Translations under genes and position numbers: made by a program
Part shown: positions 8,295-15,927 of the stretch, in pieces
Layout of the letters: each line of letters begins with the position of its first letter
How positions within the stretch are numbered: the stretch's first letter is position 1
From: Syntrophales bacterium
GTDB taxonomy: Bacteria; Desulfobacterota; Syntrophia; Syntrophales; PHBD01
NCBI GenBank assembly: GCA_035363115.1
Contig: DAOSEM010000001.1
Coordinates: 434,001-498,000, forward strand
DNA: 64,000 nt
Direction: 5' to 3'
Notes under the pieces: generated by a model
Told to the model about the DNA's origin: nothing
The model's input: the letters and a program-made list of their open reading frames with translations, nothing else
Databases searched by the model: none

Positions 8295-9797
8295 ATGATT
8301 TCGGATCGTTATCGAATGTTTCTCGCGGCCCTTCTGCTGTCCGTCCTGGTGCTCGCCGTATACTTCAATGTCCAGCATTTCGATTTCATCCAAATGGACG
8401 ATCCCCAGTACGTCGTACAGAGCGAAATTGTCACGGGCGGCCTGAGCTGGGACGGGATGCTAAAGGCTTTCTCGACGGTTCAGGTTGCGAACTGGCACCC
8501 TTTGACGACTCTCTCCTTCATGCTGGACTATCAACTCTTTCGATTGAATGCCGCGGCATACCACTGGAACAACGTTCTTCTGCACCTGCTCGCCAGCCTC
8601 CTGCTCCTGGGAACCATGAACCGCATCACGAAAGCGTTCTGGCAGAGTTTCTTCGTTGCGCTGCTTTTCGCCCTTCATCCCCTGCACGTGGAGTCGGTCG
8701 CCTGGATATCCGAGCGCAAGGATGTTCTGAGCGCCCTTTTCTGTTTTCTGACGATCTATGCTTACAGCCGCTATACAGAAAAGCCCTCCATCGCGAACTA
8801 TTCAGCGGTGATTCTGAGTTATGCGGCCGGACTGATGACGAAGCCCATGCTGGTCACGCTGCCCTTCGTCCTGCTGCTCCTGGATTACTGGCCCCTGAAG
8901 CGTTTTGATATGAGCCAGCTGAAAAAGAATGTTCATCTCGTTTACGAAAAGACGCCGCTCTTCGTCCTGTCCGCTGCGTCCTGCATCGTGACTTTCTGTG
9001 TCCAGAAAAGCAGCGAAGCTGTCGTGTCTGTGGATTTGATCTCCCTGCCGGCTCGAATTTCCAATGCCCTGGTTTCCTATGCCAAGTACCTGGCGATGAC
9101 GTTCCGGCCTGTCGATCTGGCCGTTTTCTATCCGCATCCGGGAATGCCGTCCCTCGAACTGCTGCTGCCCAGCGTCGCTGTTCTTGTCCTGATCACGGCC
9201 GCCGTTCTGTTCCATGCCTCTCGCCGCCCGTATCTGTTCGTCGGCTGGTCCTGGTATCTGGGCACCCTGGTCCCCGTGATCGGCCTCGTACAGGTCGGCG
9301 TCCAGGCCATGGCGGACCGTTATACGTATATTCCGCTGGTCGGGATCTTCATCATGATCGCCTGGGGGATCCCGGATCTCCTCAAAACATGGCGCCATAA
9401 GAGAATTGCCATGGCAGCGGCGGGCGCCGCCGCTCTCTGCATCCTGACGGTTCTTTCCTGGCGGCAGGTCCAGGCGTGGGAAAACAGCCACATGCTCTTC
9501 CGGCATGCCGTCGAGGTGACGCGCGAAAACTCCATTGCCCACAGCAATCTGGCCTTCGCTTACGCCCGGCAGGGAGATATCGAAAAGGCCATCCGGCATT
9601 TTGACCAGGCATCGAAAATGACGCCCCATTTTCCCGATACCCATAACAATCTCGGAGTTCTCCTGGCGCAGACCGGGAAATACGAGGAGGCGATCCGGGC
9701 GTTCCGGACGGCCTTGAACGAATATCCGGGCTACGAGCTGGCCAGGAAGAACCTGAATGCCTCCCTTGACCTTCTGGCCAGGGAAAAGCGCAAATGA
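8295..9797 (+). CDS. Multi-span membrane protein with C-terminal TPR repeats (TMTC/GT39-like)
   Basis: 500 residues. The first ~380 residues hold about ten membrane segments and the pattern of TMTC/GT39-like proteins: an early DDPQYV acidic motif in the first periplasmic loop (about residues 35-40), NWHPLTTLSFMLDYQLF, HWNNVLLHLLAS and LFALHPLHVESVAWISERKDVLSALF. The C-terminus has TPR units (NSIAHSNLAFAYARQGDIEK, DTHNNLGVLLAQTGKYEEA). The family includes polyprenyl-phosphate-sugar-dependent glycosyltransferases, and the acidic motif in the loop fits that chemistry, but substrate and acceptor are unknown. The start at 8295 has AAAGGA eight bases upstream. It stands alone between two gaps, so it may have its own promoter. 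Confidence 0.75.
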   Translation: MISDRYRMFLAALLLSVLVLAVYFNVQHFDFIQMDDPQYVVQSEIVTGGLSWDGMLKAFSTVQVANWHPLTTLSFMLDYQLFRLNAAAYHWNNVLLHLLASLLLLGTMNRITKAFWQSFFVALLFALHPLHVESVAWISERKDVLSALFCFLTIYAYSRYTEKPSIANYSAVILSYAAGLMTKPMLVTLPFVLLLLDYWPLKRFDMSQLKKNVHLVYEKTPLFVLSAASCIVTFCVQKSSEAVVSVDLISLPARISNALVSYAKYLAMTFRPVDLAVFYPHPGMPSLELLLPSVAVLVLITAAVLFHASRRPYLFVGWSWYLGTLVPVIGLVQVGVQAMADRYTYIPLVGIFIMIAWGIPDLLKTWRHKRIAMAAAGAAALCILTVLSWRQVQAWENSHMLFRHAVEVTRENSIAHSNLAFAYARQGDIEKAIRHFDQASKMTPHFPDTHNNLGVLLAQTGKYEEAIRAFRTALNEYPGYELARKNLNASLDLLAREKRK

Positions 9798-10016
9798 ATG
9801 ATACAACGCCGGGTGCCCGAAACCGCAGGATCTTTTATTTCTTGAAGATCCCCGGAAAGATCGTTATTCTCCCGCCGACTGTGCGGACGGGAAGACACAG
9901 AGAGCGGGCAGGGGGGCTCGATGGGAAAGGAAATTCCTGCACGCCGGAGATCCGCCGGAAAGCCCGTGTTTCCCGCACAAAACCCCTAACCGAGCCGGGA
10001 CGGCCGCCTTCATTCC

Positions 10017-11237
10017 ATGGAAATCCCCGAAAGAAACAACATGCCCTGGCGACGCTGGATTTTTCTATCGGTGGGTCTTGCGGTTCTGGTCGTCGGGCTC
10101 TTCGCGGCCTTCAACCTCTACACCGACACCTACGGAATCCGCTGGACGTACTGCGGCCTGATCCTGCGGGGAGAGGACCCGGCGATGGTCCGGACCGGGA
10201 TGGAGCTGAACCAGCATCTCTACAAGCCCGCTTACATCCTGGCCCACCCGGGGCGCTTCGACTCCCTCCTCTTCGGCTCCTCCCGGGCGGGGGCGATCGA
10301 CGTGGCCTCGATCCCGGGGGGGCGCTACTACAACATGAACTACGCGGCGGGTCTTCCGGCCGAGCATCTGGAGATCCTGAAGGTCCTGCTTGCCAATGGG
10401 GTCCGCGTCCGGAACGTCGCGGTGGCCCTGGATGAATTTTCTTTCCGGATTCGACCGGAGGATCACCGGAAGGAGCTTCTTCGGATTCCCCACCCGCTCG
10501 TCACGGGGGAGTCCTGGCTCCGCATCTTCGGCCGGTATTTTCTCCGGGTGCCCGAAGGATTCGAGGTGACCGGCGCGGGACGGAAGCTCAGGGGGAAGAC
10601 AAGGATCCATCCCTTCGAGATGGACAACCGGGGCATGATGCGCATCTGGGGCTCCTTTGAGGAGCAGGTCGAGAAAGACCCCGATGCCTACCGGCGGTCC
10701 CCCGTGTTCCGGGAGGAGTCGCCTTCCTACCCCGGCCTTTACATCCCTGAAACGATCGCCGTCCTCCGGGAGATGTCCGATTTGTCCAGGAAATACAATT
10801 TCCGCCTGATCCTGTTCATCAATCCCATCCACTGGCGAGTCTATCTGAAGAACGCCGACGCCCTCCAGGCCTTCAAGCGGGAACTGGTCAAGGTCTCTCC
10901 TTTTTATGACTTCAGCGGCCTCAATGCCGTCACCACGGATAACCTGAACTACTACGAGACATCCCACTACCGGTACGGCATCGGGGAGCGGATTGTGGAC
11001 AGGATTTTCCGGGAGGATCCCGCCGGTCGCCCGGGGGATTTCGGCCGGTACGTCACGGCGAACAACCTGGAGGAGGTCCTGGTCCGGGAGCGGGACGAAA
11101 CGGCCCGGTTCCTGGCATCGCACCCGGAGGTGCGGGCTTCAGCGGTCCAGCCCCAGAAAGACAATCCTCAGGGGCTTGAAGCGTCGCAACAGGAGGAGAG
11201 ACAGGGCCAGCGACATGACAAAGCCCGCCCCCGCTGA
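10017..11237 (+). CDS. Membrane-anchored SGNH/AlgJ-like protein, probably in polysaccharide acylation
   Basis: 406 residues with one N-terminal membrane segment (about 14-32) and a large periplasmic part. LLFGSSRAGAID near residue 85-95 resembles block I of the SGNH hydrolase fold with the nucleophilic serine, and NYYETSHYRYGIGERI near 310-325 carries a plausible catalytic-type histidine. Similar proteins pair with MBOAT acyltransferases, of which one lies at 15928-17385 and another ended at base 119. The start has no good Shine-Dalgarno sequence; the ATG at 10041 is a reasonable alternative. The last 33 codons overlap the opposite-strand acyltransferase gene by 99 bases, and this tail is glutamine- and arginine-rich and unlike the rest. 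Confidence 0.65.
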   Translation: MEIPERNNMPWRRWIFLSVGLAVLVVGLFAAFNLYTDTYGIRWTYCGLILRGEDPAMVRTGMELNQHLYKPAYILAHPGRFDSLLFGSSRAGAIDVASIPGGRYYNMNYAAGLPAEHLEILKVLLANGVRVRNVAVALDEFSFRIRPEDHRKELLRIPHPLVTGESWLRIFGRYFLRVPEGFEVTGAGRKLRGKTRIHPFEMDNRGMMRIWGSFEEQVEKDPDAYRRSPVFREESPSYPGLYIPETIAVLREMSDLSRKYNFRLILFINPIHWRVYLKNADALQAFKRELVKVSPFYDFSGLNAVTTDNLNYYETSHYRYGIGERIVDRIFREDPAGRPGDFGRYVTANNLEEVLVRERDETARFLASHPEVRASAVQPQKDNPQGLEASQQEERQGQRHDKARPR

Positions 11238-12221
11238 AGTCAGGTAGAGCGTCCATCCCCGCCCGAAGCCCGTGAGAAACAGGGCGTGACTCACATAGAT
11301 ATCCAGCGTGAGCGTTCCCAGCCGGCAAAGCGCCGCCTGGATCCGGCTTCGTGCCGCTGCCTGGAGGATAAACGCCGCCATGCCGATGCCGCAGAAGGCC
11401 ACCAGGTCCTTGTAGATCGAGGCGATGAGCCGGGCCGGACCGGAGGCGCCGAGGAAATCCACCAGCCAGGGGTAGAACCGGGGCAGTTCGTTCTGCCGCC
11501 AGAAAGGCGCCAGGAGCGGAAACAGGATGGCCGCCACGATCGGCAGCCGGTTCCACGAGGGGGACAGGGCGAACCGGTATTTCGAGACGAGGAAGCCGGC
11601 GGCGTAAAAGATCAGGTGGTGCTGGACCTCCGGGACGGCCAGCCAGTCCGTCCGGATCAGGCGGACGGCAAAGACCGCCAGGATCACCGCCGCGTCCTCC
11701 CATTTTTCCCATCCCGCCTTCCGCATTCCCCGGATCGCCAGGAAGAGAATGCCGCTGGCCAGGAAGAGGACCCAGAGGAACCACAGGCCGACGGCCGGGG
11801 CGTGGAGCAGCTCGATGTACGATCCGGCGAGGCTCTCCGAGGCATAGCTTCCCCGGACGGCGTAGTAGACGGCGTGCCAGGCGAAAAAGGGAACGACCAG
11901 GCGGCGGAGCTGCCGTCCCAGGTAGGCTGCCGCCGGCCTGTTGAGGGACCGGGGCAGGACCCAGCCGCTGAGGAAGAAGAACAGCGGCATCGTGAAGGAG
12001 AAGACGAAGATGAACAGGGGGTTGTCGCGGAACCGCGGGTCGTGGGCCAGGACGGCGTGTCCGAAGACGACAAGCAGAATTCCGGCCCCCTTCATGGCAT
12101 CGATGAGGCGGTCCCGGTTTCCCTCGGGGTAGGGCGGCATGGCGAACAGGGACCGGAGACCGGCGGTGATGGAACGTTCCCCGCCTTCCGGCTTTCCGGA
12201 GTTTCCGGAGTGTTCAGCCAT
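11139..12221 (-). CDS. Acyltransferase family 3 membrane protein (OafA/WecH-like)
   Basis: 360 residues from the ATG whose first base is 12221. This start overlaps the stop of the upstream glycosyltransferase by eight bases (ATGGCTGA), so translation is probably coupled; a longer in-frame extension to 12470 is judged spurious because it is arginine- and proline-rich. RDRLIDAMKGAGILLVVFGHAVL near residue 40 carries the conserved histidine of the family, and about ten membrane segments follow (PLFIFVFSFTMPLFFFLSGW, VGLWFLWVLFLASGILFLAI). Such enzymes O-acetylate surface sugars at the inner membrane. Its 3' end converges on the SGNH gene. Confidence 0.8.
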   Translation of the reverse strand: MAEHSGNSGKPEGGERSITAGLRSLFAMPPYPEGNRDRLIDAMKGAGILLVVFGHAVLAHDPRFRDNPLFIFVFSFTMPLFFFLSGWVLPRSLNRPAAAYLGRQLRRLVVPFFAWHAVYYAVRGSYASESLAGSYIELLHAPAVGLWFLWVLFLASGILFLAIRGMRKAGWEKWEDAAVILAVFAVRLIRTDWLAVPEVQHHLIFYAAGFLVSKYRFALSPSWNRLPIVAAILFPLLAPFWRQNELPRFYPWLVDFLGASGPARLIASIYKDLVAFCGIGMAAFILQAAARSRIQAALCRLGTLTLDIYVSHALFLTGFGRGWTLYLTSAGAGFVMSLALSLLLLRRFKPLRIVFLGLDR

Positions 12222-13077
12222 GGCTCCGGATCTCCTCGAGGACGGTCCGGTAACGATCCTGTTTCCGCTTCGTTTCTTCCTTCCCGGGTGAAAGAAGAGT
12301 TTCCATCCCCAGCGTCCAGAGGCGCCAGCGGGCCTGGAATTCCTGGAGGCGGCGGATCCGGGCGACCGATTCGGGCCGGTAGTGCTTCCGGTAAAAGAGG
12401 TACTCGGCCCGGACCTTCCGCCGGACGACGTCCGCCGAGGGCGAGTCCTGCTCGCTCCCGCCGCCGGCATGAAAAATCACGGCGTCGTCGATGAAGCCGA
12501 TCTCCCGCCCTGCCCGCCGGATCCGCAGACAGAGGTCCTGGTCCTCCCCGTAGAGGAAAAAGTCTTCGTCGAATCCTCCCAGGCTCCGGATCAGGTCCGC
12601 CGGGGCGAACATGGCCGCCCCCAGGACGGCAGCAATCCGGCCGGGCAGGCTTGCCAGTTCCCCCCGGGTGTGCCGCTCTCCGGGATAGCGAAGGGAGACG
12701 GACTCCTGGGGCGATCCGTCGGGATTGATCATCCGGGCCCCCGCCAGGCCCACGGCCGGGTGGGCGTCCAGGTAGGCGATCCCGGCGGTCAGGGCGCCGG
12801 GCCGAAGCTCGGTGTCGGGATTGAGGTAGAGCAGGCATCGCCCCCGGCACAGCGGCAGGGCCTGGTTGTTCGCCGCGGCGAATCCCCGGTTGTCCGAATT
12901 CCGGATGAGACGGACTTGCGGGAAGTCCCGCTCCACCAGGTCCGCGCTGCCATCCCGCGAGGCGTTGTCGACGACGAAGACCTCCTTGTCCGCCGGATCC
13001 GTCGCCAGGACGGAGGAAAGGCAGGGGCCGAGGAATTGCTGCGTATTGTAAGTGACGATGATGACGGAGAGTTCCAT
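12214..13077 (-). CDS. Glycosyltransferase family 2 (rhamnosyltransferase-like)
   Basis: 287 residues. The N-terminus LSVIIVTYNT and VDNASRDGS are the GT2 nucleotide-sugar site, NRGFAAANNQAL and LYLNPDTEL give the DxD-equivalent, and GGFDEDFFLYGEDQDLCLRIRRAG is the acceptor/catalytic region typical of WbbL-type rhamnosyltransferases. The start at 13077 is preferred over the ATG at 13086 because AAGGA sits nine bases before it. It is the first gene of a minus-strand pair with the acyltransferase. The donor sugar cannot be read from sequence. Confidence 0.85.
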   Translation of the reverse strand: MELSVIIVTYNTQQFLGPCLSSVLATDPADKEVFVVDNASRDGSADLVERDFPQVRLIRNSDNRGFAAANNQALPLCRGRCLLYLNPDTELRPGALTAGIAYLDAHPAVGLAGARMINPDGSPQESVSLRYPGERHTRGELASLPGRIAAVLGAAMFAPADLIRSLGGFDEDFFLYGEDQDLCLRIRRAGREIGFIDDAVIFHAGGGSEQDSPSADVVRRKVRAEYLFYRKHYRPESVARIRRLQEFQARWRLWTLGMETLLSPGKEETKRKQDRYRTVLEEIRSHG

Positions 13078-13224
13078 TGCATGCATCCTTAACGGACCGG
13101 GCGGATACCGTCAAGGGGGATTGAGCGGGAGCATGCGCCGGCCGATCCCGCTGTTGACTCTCCGCCTGAAAAGGGATAGCAGAGAAGCCCTTGAAAAACA
13201 GACCTGCACGGGAAAGGAAGGGGT

Positions 13225-13620
13225 ATGTTCAGAAAAACAATCTCACCGAGAATATCCGAGACGAACGCGGCGCGGCACATCGGCCACAACGCGATCCCGG
13301 TCTGGCTGGAGGAGGGATTCATCGAGATCCTGCGGCTCTTCAGCGACGACCCCACGGGGGATCCGGCCGTGGCCATGGTGAACATGAATATCGATTTCCT
13401 GGGGGAGATCTTCTTCGGCACGGACGTGGAGCTCACGACGGCCGTGAAGAAGCTCGGCAACACCAGCGTCGTCCTGCACCAGGAGATTTACCAGAAAGGG
13501 AAGCTCTGCGTGCGTGCGGCCGTGACCTTTGTCCACTTCGACTTCCAGACGAAGAAATCAAAACCGGTCTCGGAGGAGGCCCTCCGGAGGCTCCAGGAGC
13601 ACTTGATCGCGGGAAACTGA
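13225..13620 (+). CDS. Hotdog-fold acyl-CoA thioesterase-like protein (4HBT family)
   Basis: 131 residues with a strong ribosome-binding site (AAGGAAGGGG) just before the ATG. The segment ISETNAARHIGHNAIPVWLEEG matches the 4HBT active-site region, in which the usual pattern is ETDAxGHxNN; here the usual aspartate is asparagine, so the catalytic acid may be provided by the nearby glutamate or activity may differ. VHFDFQTKKSKPVSEE at the end is typical of the family. It is a single + strand gene between two minus-strand glycan operons, with no obvious functional link to them. Confidence 0.75.
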   Translation: MFRKTISPRISETNAARHIGHNAIPVWLEEGFIEILRLFSDDPTGDPAVAMVNMNIDFLGEIFFGTDVELTTAVKKLGNTSVVLHQEIYQKGKLCVRAAVTFVHFDFQTKKSKPVSEEALRRLQEHLIAGN

Positions 13621-13652
13621 GTGCGATTCGGCCGGCCCTGCTCCGGCGGTTT

Positions 13653-14804
13653 TCAGACGTTCCGGCCATGCAGCAGCCGGCGGTAGTGCTCCTCCACCCG
13701 CGCGGCTGCCTTTTCCCAGGTGTGCTCCAGGGCGGTGCGTCGGGCCGCCTCGCCCATGCGCTCCCGCTCCCGGGGGTTGAGAAGGGTGCTCAGGATCGCC
13801 GCCACCTCGGCGGGCCGCTGGGGATCCTCGATGACGTAGCCGTTCTCCCCGGGGATCACGATGTCCCGGGCGCCGACGGTGCCGCTGACGGCCACGGGAA
13901 GACCCGCCGCCATGGCCTCCAGGACCACCATGCCGAAGGTGTCGAATGTGGAGAGCATGGCGTAGACGTCCGATGCCAGGTACACCTTCGCCAGTTCCTC
14001 CCGGGGAATCGGACCGGTGAAGAGGATCCGGTCGTCGATGTCCAGCCTCTGGGCGATTTCGCGGTACTTCTTTTCGTTCCCCCGTCCCACCACCAGCAGC
14101 CGGAAGGGCTCCGTGGGCCTCCGGAGCTTGATCTCCGAGAGGCCCGCCATGATCCGGTCCAGCCCCTTGACCTCGAAGTTCATGGAGACGAAGAGGATCA
14201 CCGGCTCCCGGAGTCCGATCTGCAGGTGCTGCCGGACCTCGCGGCGGCACTCCTCGCGGTCCAGCCCCTCGTACATCCCGGTGTCCACCCCGGGATGGTG
14301 CACTTCGACCCTTGAGGGCTCCAGCCCGTATTCGTCGATGTAGAGTTTCCGGGTCAGCTCCGAGACGGCAAAGAACCCGGAACAGCGGTCTCCGGTGACA
14401 AGCTTCCGCTCCACCCAGGCGGTGGCCCGGTCGAAAAGGCTCATGAAGGGCTTCTCCCGGACACCGTAGACCCAGTATTTGTGGGGGGTCCCGTGCATCG
14501 TGAAGAGGTCCGCCGCGAAAATCCGGTCGTGGGTGTGGATGAGGTCGATGCCCAGGGACTCCATCTCCTTCGCGGCGTAGAGGGCGAAACTGGGGGTGAC
14601 GAAGAAGCGGGGGAAGGGGATGACGGAGACGCGGTGAAACGTCACGTTGTCGGAGCGCCGGACCCACCGGTTGGCGAAGACGTGCATCTCCCACTCGGGA
14701 TTCAGGGCGAGCCGCTCCGTGAGCTCCGCCACAAAGCCTTCGGCGCCGCCCACCGTCCCGTACTTGGGAATGACTACGCCGATCCTCTTCCGCCGTTCCT
14801 TCAT
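13653..14804 (-). CDS. Glycosyltransferase family 4 (GT-B)
   Basis: 383 residues. The glycine-rich GTVGGAEGFVAEL loop after the first strand, a mid-protein HTHDR, and the C-terminal STFDTFGMVVLEAMAAGLPV with its conserved E-x7-E region are classic GT4 features, with LFVSMNFEVKGLDRIM marking the start of the nucleotide-sugar domain near residue 205. Overall closest in pattern to WaaG-type core transferases. The start at 14804 has AAAGGA six bases upstream; the ATG two codons earlier would leave no spacing. It lies 39 bases after the SGNH gene on the same strand. Confidence 0.85.
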   Translation of the reverse strand: MKERRKRIGVVIPKYGTVGGAEGFVAELTERLALNPEWEMHVFANRWVRRSDNVTFHRVSVIPFPRFFVTPSFALYAAKEMESLGIDLIHTHDRIFAADLFTMHGTPHKYWVYGVREKPFMSLFDRATAWVERKLVTGDRCSGFFAVSELTRKLYIDEYGLEPSRVEVHHPGVDTGMYEGLDREECRREVRQHLQIGLREPVILFVSMNFEVKGLDRIMAGLSEIKLRRPTEPFRLLVVGRGNEKKYREIAQRLDIDDRILFTGPIPREELAKVYLASDVYAMLSTFDTFGMVVLEAMAAGLPVAVSGTVGARDIVIPGENGYVIEDPQRPAEVAAILSTLLNPRERERMGEAARRTALEHTWEKAAARVEEHYRRLLHGRNV

Positions 14805-14843
14805 CTGCATTCCTTTCGCCTATGTCCCCGCAGAGAACCGTCT

Positions 14844-15926
14844 TCACTTCTCCGCTCTTCCGTGGTCGTCGAGCCGCACCTCCCGGAAGATCCGCTCCGA
14901 GGCCCTCCAGGTCCAGTGGGAGTCGTCGGGGTGGTACAGGTCCACGGTCCCCTTTTTCAGCTCCTCCCCGAGGATCCGCTTCGTGTCGATGAAGCCGTAG
15001 TCCTTCGGCTGCTTCCGGAGCAGCTCGAAGAAACGGCTCTCGGGGTATTTCTTCTCCGCCAGGTATTCCCGGTAGAGGTTGTATTTATCCGGCGCGGGCA
15101 TGAACATCAAGCGGATGTTTCGCTCTTTCAGCATGGCCGACAGGCGGTTCAGGTTCTCGTTCAGCTTCCCGACGGTGGCCTCGTTGGACTTGGGAAGGTC
15201 CAGGAGGTCGAAAACGCCGAAGAGAAGGGTCCGGCCGTCGCCGGCCGAGAAGAGGGTCCGGTCGGTCTTCACCCTGCAGACCTTGGAGAAGAAGGCTCGA
15301 TCCGAGAGATGGTAGAACAGGCGGTAGAGGACGTATTTGAAGTTGCCGTCGTTGACGAATCCCACCGCGGGGAGGGTCGTCTCGTAGTCGTAGACCCGCC
15401 GGCGGTAGTCCCGGTCGATCTTCTCCATGGGCTCCACGGCCGTGAAATCCATCTCCCGGGCGAAGCTCCCGATGCAGGCCCGCTCCACCGTTTCGATGAG
15501 GACCCAGCGGGGCCCGACCCCGTCGAGCCAGCCGTTGTTGAGAAGGTAGATTACCGTCTGGACCGGGTCCTCCCGGTAGATGGGGATGTTCAGGACGGAG
15601 AGGCCCTGGAGGGAGGCGATGTAGTCCTGGTAGAAGGCGTTCCGGCCGCGGCCGCCTCCGAAGGAGAAGGAGTCGCCTACGGTCAGGACGTCCACCCGCT
15701 CGCCCTTCCAGAGGCGGTAATCGAAGTGCCGGCGGGGCAGATCGACATGGAAGCGCTTCGGGACGAGGACCTCCGTGATGTATCCGATCCGGGCGAGATC
15801 CCCGGGGCAGTAGCCGTTCCGGCAGGTCAGCAGATCGCGCGTGGCGAGGTTCCAGACGATCACGTTGAAGGCCGCGACGGCCAGGAAGAAGGCGAGAAAA
15901 TAGAGGAAGAAGCGTTTGCTCGTCAT
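14844..15926 (-). CDS. AlgJ/AlgX-like SGNH O-acetylation protein
   Basis: 360 residues with an N-terminal membrane anchor (about 5-24). VDVLTVGDSFSFGGG near residue 80-94 is the block I motif with the nucleophilic serine, and YHPDDSHWTWRASERIF near residue 335-350 is the DxxH catalytic pair of the AlgJ/AlgX/PatB group. These proteins act in the periplasm and receive acyl groups delivered by an MBOAT partner. The ATG begins one base after the stop of the MBOAT gene (TGACATG), so the pair is co-translated and almost certainly works together. Confidence 0.82.
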   Translation of the reverse strand: MTSKRFFLYFLAFFLAVAAFNVIVWNLATRDLLTCRNGYCPGDLARIGYITEVLVPKRFHVDLPRRHFDYRLWKGERVDVLTVGDSFSFGGGRGRNAFYQDYIASLQGLSVLNIPIYREDPVQTVIYLLNNGWLDGVGPRWVLIETVERACIGSFAREMDFTAVEPMEKIDRDYRRRVYDYETTLPAVGFVNDGNFKYVLYRLFYHLSDRAFFSKVCRVKTDRTLFSAGDGRTLLFGVFDLLDLPKSNEATVGKLNENLNRLSAMLKERNIRLMFMPAPDKYNLYREYLAEKKYPESRFFELLRKQPKDYGFIDTKRILGEELKKGTVDLYHPDDSHWTWRASERIFREVRLDDHGRAEK

Positions 15927-15927
15927 G

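Noticed and set aside
9828..9851. GGATCTT/AAGATCC inverted repeat after the TPR protein gene as a terminator
   Set aside because: The 7-base-pair stem is AT-rich and is not followed by a T-run, so it is too weak to call.
9794..10435. A 213-residue plus-strand frame between the TPR and SGNH genes
   Set aside because: No domain pattern, and its second half overlaps the better-supported SGNH frame.
12221..12470. N-terminal extension of the acyltransferase-3 gene
   Set aside because: It lies inside the glycosyltransferase gene in another frame and is Arg/Pro/Ser rich with no family match; the coupled ATG at 12221 is a better start.
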